64,000 nucleotides of DNA from Pseudoflavonifractor sp. An184 (GTDB lineage Bacteria; Bacillota; Clostridia; Oscillospirales; Oscillospiraceae). The notes below the pieces were generated by a model. That model did no database searches. It saw nothing but the letters and a program-made list of their open reading frames with translations, and had not been told where the DNA came from. The position numbers and the translations under genes were made by a program. Position 1 is the first letter of the stretch, and every line of letters starts with the position of its first letter. Location of the stretch: positions 1-64,000 of the forward strand of contig NZ_NFKI01000007.1 in the NCBI RefSeq assembly GCF_002160305.1, written 5' to 3'. Shown here in pieces: positions 53,633 through 62,264 of this stretch.

Positions 53633-54493
53633 ATGGAAACGACACGCGCATTGACTAAGACCGGCGGCATCACCGAGACGGGGCTCAAGTGGATCGCCCT
53701 GGTCACCATGGTGATGGACCACATCCACTACTTCTTCGGCTTCACCGGCATGATCCAGGAGTGGTTCAGCATGGTGGGGCGGCTGGGGGCGCCCCTGTTC
53801 CTCTTCTGCCTGGTGGAGGGCTTCACCCACACCCACAGCCGGAAGAAGTACTTCGCCAAGGTCTACATCCTCTCCGCCGCCATGTCCGCCCTGCTGTTCT
53901 TCATGGCCTTCGGCGGCATCCTGGTGCGGCCCGACGGGTTCTACCCGGGGAACGGCATGATGACCACCTTCGCGGTGCTCATGGTGATCTGGCAGGGCAT
54001 CGACTGGCTGGGACAGAAAAAGGTCCTGCCCGGGCTGGCGGCGGTGATCCTCCCCCTGGCCTGGCCCATCCTGGCAAGCCAGCTGTCTGTGGCCTTTCCC
54101 GCTCTGGCCACGCCGCTGGGCTTTGCCGCCTACTCGGTCCTGCCCACATGGGGCACCACCGGGGACAGCGGCTGGCCGGTGCTGGTGATGGGGCTGGTGC
54201 TCTACCTGTTTAGAAAGCGCCGGGGTGTGCAGGTGGCGGCCTTCTCCGTCTACTACATCCTCTATGGCGTAGTCTATATGGCCGCCATAGCCTCCGCTAT
54301 GGCCCCGGACTTCGTCTGGTGGCAGCTCTTCACCCAGTACTATGAGATCTACGGCATCTTGGCGGCGCCCTTGATGCTGTGGTATAATGGCCGGCGGGGC
54401 GGCGGGCATAAGCTGCTGTTCTATGCCTTCTATCCCGCCCACATCTACATTCTCTACGCCCTCTCCTGGGGGCTGTACCTTCTGCTGAACTGA
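53633..54493 (+). CDS. TraX-family membrane protein
   Basis: 286 residues from the ATG 11 bases after AAGGAG. It has eight or so membrane segments and the TraX N-terminal pattern (TGLKWIALVTMVMDHIHYFF; GRLGAPLFLFCLVEGF). Family members include the F-plasmid pilin acetylase and many chromosomal proteins without plasmid links. It is likely an acyltransferase; substrate unknown. It precedes the two-component genes by nine bases and may be under their control. Confidence 0.85.
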   Translation: METTRALTKTGGITETGLKWIALVTMVMDHIHYFFGFTGMIQEWFSMVGRLGAPLFLFCLVEGFTHTHSRKKYFAKVYILSAAMSALLFFMAFGGILVRPDGFYPGNGMMTTFAVLMVIWQGIDWLGQKKVLPGLAAVILPLAWPILASQLSVAFPALATPLGFAAYSVLPTWGTTGDSGWPVLVMGLVLYLFRKRRGVQVAAFSVYYILYGVVYMAAIASAMAPDFVWWQLFTQYYEIYGILAAPLMLWYNGRRGGGHKLLFYAFYPAHIYILYALSWGLYLLLN

Positions 54494-54502
54494 GGTGACA
54501 TG

Positions 54503-55168
54503 ATGGCCCATATCCTGGTGGTGGATGATGACAAGGATCTCTGCGCCCTGCTGAGGACCGCCCTGGAGCGGGACGGGCACCAGGTGTCCACCCGCCTGAG
54601 CGGCCGGGAGGTGGACGAATCCGCTTGCCGCTGGGCGGACTGCATATTGCTGGATGTGATGATGCCGGGGGAGGACGGGTTCGCCCTCTGCCGCCGCATC
54701 CGGGGGCTGGCGGACTGCCCCATCCTCTTCCTCACCGCCAAGACCGAGGAGGCCGACGTGCTCACCGGCCTGGGGCTGGGCGGGGACGACTACCTCACCA
54801 AGCCCTTCCGCGTCGCGGAGCTGCGGGCCCGGGTGGCGGCCCACCTTCGCCGGGAGCAGCGCACGCCCCATGCCCGCCTGCGCCGGGGGGCGATGGACTT
54901 CGACCTGGGGGAGCGGGCGGTGTACTGGAAGGACACGCCCTTGAAACTGACCAAGGGGGAGTACGCCATCTGTGAGTACCTGGCCATGCACCCGGGCCAG
55001 ACCTTCTCCAAGGAGCAGCTCTATGAGGCGGCCTTCGGCTACGACGGCGAGGCGGACGCCTCGGCCGTGACGGAGCACATCAAGAACATCCGGGCCAAGC
55101 TGCGCTCGGCAGGGGAGAGCCCTATTGAAACCGTCTGGGGGGTGGGCTACAAGTGGAAAAATGGATAA
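54503..55168 (+). CDS. OmpR/PhoB-family response regulator
   Basis: 221 residues from the second of two adjacent ATGs, which fits GAGGTG spacing better. Receiver domain with DD near 9-10, phospho-acceptor in CILLDVMMPGEDG, and Lys in LTKPF. A winged-helix DNA-binding domain (about 128-220, ending ETVWGVGYKW). It overlaps the kinase gene. Confidence 0.95.
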   Translation: MAHILVVDDDKDLCALLRTALERDGHQVSTRLSGREVDESACRWADCILLDVMMPGEDGFALCRRIRGLADCPILFLTAKTEEADVLTGLGLGGDDYLTKPFRVAELRARVAAHLRREQRTPHARLRRGAMDFDLGERAVYWKDTPLKLTKGEYAICEYLAMHPGQTFSKEQLYEAAFGYDGEADASAVTEHIKNIRAKLRSAGESPIETVWGVGYKWKNG

Positions 55169-56529
55169 GACGGCCCGCCGGCCTCACCGCGCTGTTCTGG
55201 CGGTATCTGATCACCACCGGCATCGTGGTCATCCTGCTGGCGGTCCTCTGGTGGTTTGGCATGACCACCATGATGCGGTATGGCATCGTGTATCCGGCCA
55301 ACACCGCCGCCAGCGGGGTGGAGGCGGTGGCCCAGGCCCTCTCCTCCGGGGAACTGGACACGGAGGAGATCCCCTACTTTTACCGCTGGGCCATCTTTGA
55401 CGGGGGCGGGCAGGTGCGGGACCCGGGGAACATGGATGAGAAGCACCTGGACTACGCCGAGGCCGCCCTGGCCGGGGAGCGGGACCCCCAGGGAATGTTC
55501 TACTCCCAGTACCACCGGCTGACCCAGCTGCCGGACGGGACCACCTGCGTAATCCAATATGACTACTCCATGCCCTACGGCGCCGAGGTGCTTCAGCGCC
55601 GCCTGCCGGAGTTCCAGACCTGCGCCACCATCGTTCTGCTGCTTGCCTGGCTGACGGCGGGGGCCATCTCCACCCATCACTTCGCCGGCCTTCTGCGGCG
55701 GGACGCCGCCCTGCTCACCGGCGCCACGGAGGCCATCGCCCAGAGGCGGCTGGACGTGCCCATCACCGGGCGGGCGAGGGTGCGGGAGTTCGGGGCGACG
55801 CTAAAGGCCATGGACGACCTGCGGCGGAACCTGGCGGAGTCCCTGGAGAGCCAGTGGGGCATGGAGCAGCAGCGCCGGCTGGAGCTGGCGGCCCTGACCC
55901 ACGACCTCAAGACCCCCCTCAGCGTCATCAGCGGCAACGCGGAGCTGCTGGGGGAGGACGCCTTGACCGAGGGCCAGCGGGAGAGTGTGGACGCCATTTT
56001 CCGCAGCGCCCTCCGCCTCCAGGACTATGTGGCCCAGCTGCGGGCCATGACCGGCTCCGAGGCCGCCCTCAGCCGGGAGAAGGAGAGGGTTTCCCTCCCG
56101 GCGCTGGCCGAGGGCTGGCGGGAGGTGGGCCAGAGCCTCTGCGGGGCAAAGCCGGCGGCGTTCCGCTGCCCGGAGGTGCCCCGGCTGGAGCTGGCGGTCT
56201 ACCGGGGGGACCTGGACCGGGCGGTGAGCAATCTGCTGGACAACGCGGCACGCTACACGCCCGCCGGCGGCGCCGTCACCCTGTCCGTGGCCGCGGACGG
56301 CGAGGCGCTGACCATCGCCGTGGAGGACACCGGCCCCGGCTTTTCCGCGGAGGCCCTGGCCCGGGGGAGCCAGGCCTTCTACACCAGCGACGCCAGCCGG
56401 CCCCAGGAGGGCCACATGGGGATGGGCCTCTATTTCGCCGCCCAGACCGCGAAGCGCCACGGCGGGGCCCTGCGCCTTGCCAATACCGGCCTCGGCGCCA
56501 GGGCGGAGCTGATTTTGCCGATCAACTGA
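55153..56529 (+). CDS. Sensor histidine kinase
   Basis: 458 residues from GTG, overlapping the regulator by 16 bases. Two membrane helices (about 12-35 and 152-175) flank an extracytoplasmic domain of about 115 residues. Then HAMP-like, phospho-acceptor His in LTHDLKTPLSVISG, N box DNAARYTPAG, G boxes DTGPGF and GMGLYF. The signal is unknown. A terminator follows directly. Confidence 0.95.
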   Translation: MEKWIRRPAGLTALFWRYLITTGIVVILLAVLWWFGMTTMMRYGIVYPANTAASGVEAVAQALSSGELDTEEIPYFYRWAIFDGGGQVRDPGNMDEKHLDYAEAALAGERDPQGMFYSQYHRLTQLPDGTTCVIQYDYSMPYGAEVLQRRLPEFQTCATIVLLLAWLTAGAISTHHFAGLLRRDAALLTGATEAIAQRRLDVPITGRARVREFGATLKAMDDLRRNLAESLESQWGMEQQRRLELAALTHDLKTPLSVISGNAELLGEDALTEGQRESVDAIFRSALRLQDYVAQLRAMTGSEAALSREKERVSLPALAEGWREVGQSLCGAKPAAFRCPEVPRLELAVYRGDLDRAVSNLLDNAARYTPAGGAVTLSVAADGEALTIAVEDTGPGFSAEALARGSQAFYTSDASRPQEGHMGMGLYFAAQTAKRHGGALRLANTGLGARAELILPIN

Positions 56530-56572
56530 AGCCTGCCGGCTGTTCCATGAGGGGCAGCCGGCAGGCTTTATT
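56529..56572 (+). terminator. Intrinsic terminator after the kinase
   Basis: AAGCCTGCCGGCTG (56529-56542) pairs with CAGCCGGCAGGCTT (56555-56568), then TATT. Confidence 0.85.
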
Positions 56573-56667
56573 GCCGCTTTCTGGGGATGTTAAGACCCGT
56601 TGCTTGCGGCAACGGGCAATTTCGGCTACAATAACGGCAGCGACGGAAAGAAAAGAGGCTGTCCTTT

Positions 56668-56793
56668 ATGCTCAACGAAAATATAAAAGCGATCAGAAAA
56701 GCAAAGGGCCTTTCCCAGCAGGAGCTTGCCGTCAAGCTGAACATTGTGCGGCAAACAGTTTCAAAATGGGAGCAAGGGGTATCACTTAGATAA
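56668..56793 (+). pseudogene. Truncated Xre regulator gene
   Basis: 41 codons: a helix-turn-helix start (IRKAKGLSQQELAVKLNIVR then QTVSKWEQG), cut off by TAA right after the fold. Xre proteins with this start usually run on for 100 or more residues. DNA of another kind begins at about 56795, so the 3' part was lost by insertion. Confidence 0.7.
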
Positions 56794-57165
56794 AGATACC
56801 ACACCAATCCCACGCTGACTTTTGCTCAACCGATACAGCCAGAGGGCTGGATAACAAGAAAAGGCGGTATGCGCCCCGTGGAGGGGTAGCGTACCGCCTT
56901 TTTTTGTGGGGGTTTCCAAAGGGGGCAACGCCCCCATTTGGCACACGACTTTGCGAAGCAAAGTGTAGTGTGTTATACGCTCTGTCGGCGTTGCCGTGAA
57001 AATGCCGTTGCCGCTGGGGAGGGCAAGGGCATTTGAAGCGGCAGGAAAACAGGGCTGTGCTTGTGTGGCGTGGAGCCGCAAGCGCAGGTCTGTTTTCGAC
57101 AGCAGACAGGGCGTATATGAACACCCCCGTTCTTCGTCCTACGCTCTGACTTGTGGACAAAGTGA
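56794..57165. mobile_element. Remnant of a second conjugative element, left of the IS
   Basis: No intact gene. It contains a hairpin (GGCGGTATGC...GCGTACCGCC near 56862-56899, followed by a T-run) and AT/GC-mixed sequence such as TTTGCGAAGCAAAG, which I associate with the transfer-origin side of Tn1549-like elements. It ends in the left half of palindromic site 4. Confidence 0.45.
57150..57162. repeat. Left half of palindromic site 4, split by the IS
   Basis: CTTGTGGACAAAG. Joined to TGTCCCGAAGTT at 58676-58687 it rebuilds the palindrome found at 663 and 2104. Confidence 0.6.
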
Positions 57166-58669
57166 GTCTGTTGACAAAGTGACTTATGATCATGGGTTGA
57201 CAGGATGAGGGGGAAGAAAAAAGACGCCCCATGGCGTCAATCTGCGTTTCGTATCAATCTTTTGAGGTTCAAGGCCGCGGCGGAAAGGAGGCAGTGGTCC
57301 TCCGCTGCCTCTCGTCCCCGCCGCAAAAGCCGTGTTAAGTTGTGGCAGCGTTTCTGGATGGCAAAAGAGCCCTCGCACCAGATCTGCCGCAGCCTCAGCG
57401 CCTCCCGGTACTCCGGCTGGGTACGCCGCTCCAGGTTTTTTCGGCGCTGGGGCATGAAATAGCTGTGCTCCAGCTTCCGGGCGCCCCGCCTGTCCTCTGG
57501 CCTCAGGCACTGTGAGCGGAATGGACAGCTTTGGCAGTCCCGCTTGTCTGCCAGATACAGCCGGTACAGCCCGCTGGCGCTGCGGTGGAGGGTATTCAGC
57601 TTCAGCAGTTTGTCGTTGGGACAGACGTATGCGTCCAGGCTTTCCTCATATCGGAACGCCTCCCGCTTCAGTTCTACGCTGGTACGGTCATGGGCCGTCT
57701 GAGGCCGGACGAAAAACCGGATGCCCAGATCATCCAATACCCGGTGGGCCAGAGGGAAGTCATAGGCGGCATCCGCCGCCGCGGCCTGGATAGGGAGGAC
57801 AGCCCGGTGAACATGCTCCAACTGCTCCAGGTAGGGCACGGAGTCATAGACGTCGCCGGGCGTCACCCTCACATCCAGGATGACACCGTGGTCGGTGTCC
57901 ACCGTCTGGTGAGAGAGGTAATACTGTCCCCTGGGCTTCCCGGGGCGCTTCATGTGACCCGCCTCTGGGTCTGTCCGGCTTACCCGCTTCTTCGTCTGCC
58001 GCCGGTCTTTCTTGACCTGCTTTGTCCGGGACTTGCGCCGCCTCCCCGTCTTGCGCTCCAGCTCCGCCAGCCCCTCCTCCTCATAGGCATCCAGCCGCTC
58101 CCAGTACACCCCGGGCTCCTCTGTCAGCTCCACCTGCTCCTCCGAGGCCCGGGAGGCGTTGGCCTTCACATGGGTGGAGTCTGTCCCCACCAGCCGCCCG
58201 CTGGCCAGCCCATTGGCGATGCACTGCCCCACGACCTCCTCAAACAACCGGCGAAATACTTTGCGGAAGGCCGGCTTCCTCCGCCGCAGCTGGCTGATCG
58301 TGCTGTGGTCCGGCACCCGGTCAAACAGGTCCAGTCCCAGATACCACCGCAGGGCCACATCCGTCTGGACGCGCTGCTCGATCTGCCGCTCTGACGGTAT
58401 CCCGTACAGAAAGCCCACCAGCAGATATTTCACCAGCACCACCGGGTCAATGGGAGGACGGCCGTACCGCCGGCTATACAGATGGGACGTTTCCTCATAT
58501 ACAAAGGACAGGTCCAGCACACCCTCCAGCCGACGCAAATAGTGCTCCCTCGGCACCAATTCCTCTATCGTTACCATGTGTACGGCCAGCTGCATTCCCA
58601 TCACCGTTCCTATCTCATTTCCTCTTATTTTACCATATTTCTCCCCCAATTTTGACTTTGTCAACAGAC
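57166..58669 (-). mobile_element. IS1182-type insertion sequence
   Basis: About 1.5 kb bounded by 15-base inverted repeats GTCTGTTGACAAAGT (57166-57180) and its complement (58655-58669). It contains one transposase gene. CAAAG flanks both outer ends, a likely target duplication. It sits inside palindromic site 4. Confidence 0.85.
57237..58601 (-). CDS. IS1182-family transposase
   Basis: 454 residues from the ATG at 58601. DUF772-type N-terminal domain (RYGRPPIDPVVLVKYLLVGFL, QIEQRVQTDVALRWYLG), then DDE residues: GTDSTHVKANAS, AAADAAYDF and the late CEGSFAIQKR glutamate. A cysteine-rich insert (CQSCPFRSQC) precedes the last part, as usual for IS1182. Appears intact, so the copy may be active. 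Confidence 0.92.
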   Translation of the reverse strand: MGMQLAVHMVTIEELVPREHYLRRLEGVLDLSFVYEETSHLYSRRYGRPPIDPVVLVKYLLVGFLYGIPSERQIEQRVQTDVALRWYLGLDLFDRVPDHSTISQLRRRKPAFRKVFRRLFEEVVGQCIANGLASGRLVGTDSTHVKANASRASEEQVELTEEPGVYWERLDAYEEEGLAELERKTGRRRKSRTKQVKKDRRQTKKRVSRTDPEAGHMKRPGKPRGQYYLSHQTVDTDHGVILDVRVTPGDVYDSVPYLEQLEHVHRAVLPIQAAAADAAYDFPLAHRVLDDLGIRFFVRPQTAHDRTSVELKREAFRYEESLDAYVCPNDKLLKLNTLHRSASGLYRLYLADKRDCQSCPFRSQCLRPEDRRGARKLEHSYFMPQRRKNLERRTQPEYREALRLRQIWCEGSFAIQKRCHNLTRLLRRGREAAEDHCLLSAAALNLKRLIRNAD

Positions 58670-58675
58670 CCAAAG

Positions 58676-58688
58676 TGTCCCGAAGTTG
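58676..58688. repeat. Right half of palindromic site 4
   Basis: TGTCCCGAAGTTG, identical over 12 bases to the right half of site 3. Confidence 0.65.
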
Positions 58689-59010
58689 TGGCCACACTCC
58701 CGGAAAAATAGCAGGACAGCGGGCAACCGTCAAGACTGAAATGAACGGGTTTGCACCCGGTCTTGACCGCCGTCCGCCGCCCCGCTGAATGGGTGGACAA
58801 GGCGGCCAATCTCTCAAAGTGCTTGGCCGCTCTCTTTCTGATTTTGGAGCGTTTCTTTTCTAAAAATTGAAATGGGCGGGAAGCCATTTTAGGGCTTTCC
58901 CGCATTGATTACCCTTTAGCAAAGACGGGCGTGACTGTCAACGGCGGCGCATGAAATGCGCCGTTTATCTTGACCGTTGACTGGCTCGGCTGGCTTTGCT
59001 ATCTTTATCC
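58689..59010. mobile_element. Conjugative-element remnant right of the IS
   Basis: 322 gene-free bases. GTCAACGG (58937-58944) and CCGTTGAC (58974-58981) enclose a perfect inner hairpin GGCGCAT/ATGCGCC (58946-58962). The nested structure could be a recombination or transfer-origin relic; I see no gene. Confidence 0.4.
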
Positions 59011-59493
59011 TTAAAATAGCGTCAATATATATCCGTCTATTATGGCGATTATCAGATACAAGATAAATCCTCGAATAAACGACTGTATATGTTTCTGCGG
59101 ATTTTGATACAATTCTTTTTCAGGTATTTTTGTAAAGCGAATACGTTTCGTATTCCTCCACCATAAAAGGTCAATGATTAGCAAATCAAATATATTCAGG
59201 CTTTGTCCAATTATATTTAGGCAAATGAAATTATGATAAAAGTTATTTTCTCTAATAAACAATCCTAATATGAAAAATAAAGGCAGGAATAGTAGAAAAT
59301 TCGATATAAATACTATTATTTTATTGCTTTCTTTAAAGCGTCCCTGATACTCTATAATTTCCTTTATTTGATTTTGCACCTTATCTGGATAAGATGAATA
59401 GTTTTTCAAATTTTTATCATCAGTGCCTGTTCCACCAAAACAAAGCAGAAAAAAGATAATACATAAAATTATAGTTTCGATTGCTAAAATCAT
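59011..59493 (-). CDS. Membrane protein of unknown function
   Basis: 160 residues, four membrane segments (about 3-22, 58-80, 85-108, 138-158), with a charged loop between the first and second. Strongly AT-rich. It starts 21 bases after the hydrolase gene and is probably cotranscribed. Not recognised. Confidence 0.65.
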   Translation of the reverse strand: MILAIETIILCIIFFLLCFGGTGTDDKNLKNYSSYPDKVQNQIKEIIEYQGRFKESNKIIVFISNFLLFLPLFFILGLFIRENNFYHNFICLNIIGQSLNIFDLLIIDLLWWRNTKRIRFTKIPEKELYQNPQKHIQSFIRGFILYLIIAIIDGYILTLF

Positions 59494-59514
59494 TTGCTAA
59501 TGCTCCTATAATAC

Positions 59515-60441
59515 TTACAATTTAATATTTTTATTTTCACAAATTTTCTGGCATATTTCTTTATGCGCTGATTTCCCTTCTGGAAAAAAAGATACCATCG
59601 GGTAGCAGTGACACATTCCCTTTCCCACATTTAATGTATAGGTTACATTTTCCGCTTTACAAGCTTTTACGAAATTTTCAGCACAAGCATATAGCACTTC
59701 GTCGCTACCATACCAAAAATGAATATCTGGTAAGCCTTTAAAATTACCGAGTGTACCTGATAGCATATAATCTGGAACACTTTCGCCATGTTGCATAAGT
59801 GTTCTTACATTTTCCATAAAAGCAACATCTACCATAATATCCTTTGCATTTAATTCTTTCATTTTATTCAGTTGCACATTGCTATCAGGACAGCACCCCG
59901 GTGAACACGCCACAATTCTATGCGGCATAGGCAAGGGGTGATCTAAAGTGTTGTTGTATAGGCAAACACCAATAGCTAAAGCTGCTCCAGACGAAAAACC
60001 GAGTAGCGTAATATTCTCTGCGCCATAAACCGCAACCATTTTTCGGTAAGTATCAAACACCATCTTATAAGTTTCTAAAATACTATTTCGAGTACAAAGA
60101 GGATAATAAGGAAACCATACATCCATATTACAGTCCGCCCCATATTCCCCGGCGCATTTTACGTCACCCCCATCTGGACCAATAATCATTCCGCCACCAA
60201 AGAAAAATAATATTGCTTTTTCTGTCCGTTGTTGGTGTTTCTGAATAGACAGACAATGATACTTCCCATTCATTATAGGAATATCGTTATAAATATACTT
60301 GCGATTTTTCGGTATTTGAAAATTTCGATTTTTATTAAGATGTTCTGCTTTTATTATGAGTCTGTTCAATGGCAACTGAAACATTTTTTTGAATCCTAAT
60401 ACCCGTAATGCACTTTTAGCTATACTATATCGAATACTCAT
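59515..60441 (-). CDS. Alpha/beta hydrolase, acetylesterase-like
   Basis: 308 residues. The oxyanion segment FFFGGGMIIGPDGGD replaces the usual HGGG; the nucleophile elbow is GFSSG, the acid likely Asp in HFWYGSDEV, and His in GMCHCYPM. This arrangement fits the hormone-sensitive-lipase/acetylesterase group (Abhydrolase_3). No signal peptide. AT-rich cargo with the membrane protein; the substrate is unknown. Confidence 0.8.
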   Translation of the reverse strand: MSIRYSIAKSALRVLGFKKMFQLPLNRLIIKAEHLNKNRNFQIPKNRKYIYNDIPIMNGKYHCLSIQKHQQRTEKAILFFFGGGMIIGPDGGDVKCAGEYGADCNMDVWFPYYPLCTRNSILETYKMVFDTYRKMVAVYGAENITLLGFSSGAALAIGVCLYNNTLDHPLPMPHRIVACSPGCCPDSNVQLNKMKELNAKDIMVDVAFMENVRTLMQHGESVPDYMLSGTLGNFKGLPDIHFWYGSDEVLYACAENFVKACKAENVTYTLNVGKGMCHCYPMVSFFPEGKSAHKEICQKICENKNIKL

Positions 60442-60523
60442 AATACGACTTCCTTTCTATTTATCAAATGATTAGTGAAAACTAATTCACTTGTAACACC
60501 TTTTCTGATTGTTGAATAGTCTA

Positions 60524-61327
60524 TTACTTCTTCTCCATTTGCTCTATCAGCTTCTTCGCCAACTTCTGAAACAAGTCGGAGGTTTCCTCGTCCATCGGTG
60601 CAAGCTGTCCGATCTGTCCGGCAACCATCGCCGTTACATCGTCAATGGAAAGTGGTGTTTGCTTCTGCTTCGCCAATGCGTCCCGCATGGTCTGGAACAT
60701 GGCGGCGGTCACAGCTTCCCCCGGCTGTTCTCCGTTGTCTATGTCTTTCTTAATATCCCGCAGGATAGCAAGGAACACGCTCTTGATTTTCTCAATCTCC
60801 GCTTCATGCTCCCCCATCTTCTGGGCGTTCAAAACTTGTAAATCCTGTCTTGCTTCTGCCCGGTGTTCCGGGTGTTCTTTCATCAGGTCGGACAGGGAAG
60901 CCGTTGCCATCTCGATAAGCTGGTTTCGTGCTGTTATCCCCTTTGCCGCCGTGTCTTGAAAATAAATCCGTATCAAATCTATCAGCTTTGGAAAGTTCCT
61001 GTGTTCCAGTAAGCGATTGAGGATTTGCACATCGACTGTGCCCGTCACAAGCCCCCTCACGGCTCCCTCGGATAAGCCCAATTCAGAAATATCATAGCTT
61101 TTGCGGACGCTCACGGTGGACAAGCCCAGTATGTAGTCCGTCGATACCTTAAATTCCTTTGCCACTCCCATGAGAATATCACTGCTGACCGTTCTCGTTT
61201 CACCGCTGACAATGCGGCTCAACTGGGAAGCGGAAACGCCTATCTTCTCCGCAAGTTCCTTTTGTGTGATGTGATTCCCGTTGCATAAATCGGAAATTCG
61301 CTGTCCGGGTGTTCCGGGTAAAGCCAT
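60524..61327 (-). CDS. Xre regulator of a conjugative element
   Basis: 267 residues from the ATG after GGAGGAGGTG. Helix-turn-helix at 15-65 (TQKELAEKIGVSASQLSRI). The long helical C-terminal part is like that of regulators in Tn1549/CTn-type elements. The promoter region upstream is the junction with the truncated kinase. GC content is higher than in the two preceding genes, so the remnant is itself mosaic. Confidence 0.8.
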   Translation of the reverse strand: MALPGTPGQRISDLCNGNHITQKELAEKIGVSASQLSRIVSGETRTVSSDILMGVAKEFKVSTDYILGLSTVSVRKSYDISELGLSEGAVRGLVTGTVDVQILNRLLEHRNFPKLIDLIRIYFQDTAAKGITARNQLIEMATASLSDLMKEHPEHRAEARQDLQVLNAQKMGEHEAEIEKIKSVFLAILRDIKKDIDNGEQPGEAVTAAMFQTMRDALAKQKQTPLSIDDVTAMVAGQIGQLAPMDEETSDLFQKLAKKLIEQMEKK

Positions 61328-61407
61328 AAACACGCACCTCCTCCGCATACTTCCATTATACAGAATGATTGCAAAAATGCAATTTCCAAAGTGTAAACTT
61401 CATCAAA

Positions 61408-62151
61408 ATGCAGTACTATCAGCTCCTGAAGCTGGCCGGGAAGTCCATGCTGGAGCGGATCGGCGAGGTGGAGCGGGAGCGGGGCGAATATCGGACCTAC
61501 ATCGAGCAGTGGGTCCACGAGGTCAAGACGCCCATCACCGCGCTGAAGCTGCTGTGTGAGAACAACCACTCCCCCTTTTCCCGGGAGGTGCTGGCGGAGC
61601 TGGAGAACATCAACCGCTGTGCGGAGCAGGCCCTCTACTACGCCCGCAGCGAGCACACAGAGAAGGACTACTCCATCCGGGAGATGAGCCTGGCGGATGT
61701 GGTGCATGGGGCCATCGCCGACAATAAGTATCTGCTGCGGCAGTGCGATATGGCCATCACGGTGGATGACCTGGAGATAGTCGTCTATGCCGACGATAAA
61801 TGGGTGCGCTTTATCCTCAATCAGATCATCAGCAACGCAGTCAAGTACCGCTCCCCGGAGCAGCCCGTCCTGCACATCTTCACGGAGCGGTCGGGGGACC
61901 AGGTGCTCCTGTCTGTTGCGGACAACGGGCTCGGCATCCCGGAGAGCGATCTGCCGCGGATCTTCGAGAAGGGCTTTACCGGCCAGAACGGGCGGACCAT
62001 CCACAGCTCCACCGGCATCGGCCTGTATCTCTGCAAGCGTCTGTGCGACAAGCTGGGGATCGGGCTGTCCGCATCCTCAGCTGGCGGCAGCGGGACCACC
62101 ATCACCCTCGCCTTCCATATCAACGACTTTATCACAGGGGTGCAGAGCTGA
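61408..62151 (+). pseudogene. BceS-like histidine kinase lacking its membrane N-terminus
   Basis: 247 residues remain from the first usable ATG, with no ribosome site. The kinase core is intact: phospho-acceptor in WVHEVKTPITALK, N box NQIISNAVKYRS, G boxes DNGLGIPESD and GIGLYLCKR. BceS kinases normally have about 330 residues with two membrane helices first; these 85 or so are missing, cut by the mobile remnant at about 61405. It probably no longer senses its transporter. Confidence 0.75.
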
Positions 62152-62163
62152 CCGGTTCTGCAC

Positions 62164-62183
62164 TTCTTACATTTTTGTAAGAA
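62164..62183. promoter_or_regulatory. BceR-type operator upstream of the transporter
   Basis: TTCTTACA and TGTAAGAA form a perfect palindrome around TTTT, matching the known BceR pattern TNACA-N4-TGTAA. A TACAAT -10 box lies at 62225-62230. Confidence 0.75.
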
Positions 62184-62264
62184 CTGTGAAAGAAAAGTTG
62201 ATACAAAAGCGGCCGCGCGGCAGGTACAATAGGGGCAAGAAACGAACATTGGGAGGCAGGACAC

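Noticed and set aside
53582..55078. 498-codon minus-strand frame opposite traX and the response regulator
   Set aside because: Composition artefact of GC-rich coding DNA.
16565..56603. AAGACCCGTTGC present after lysS and before the truncated Xre gene as possible attL/attR
   Set aside because: Twelve-base matches are expected by chance many times in 64 kb; both copies lie in or near hairpin-like sequence.
56996..57208. 70-codon plus-strand frame in the remnant
   Set aside because: No ribosome site, runs through the IS end, no recognisable family.
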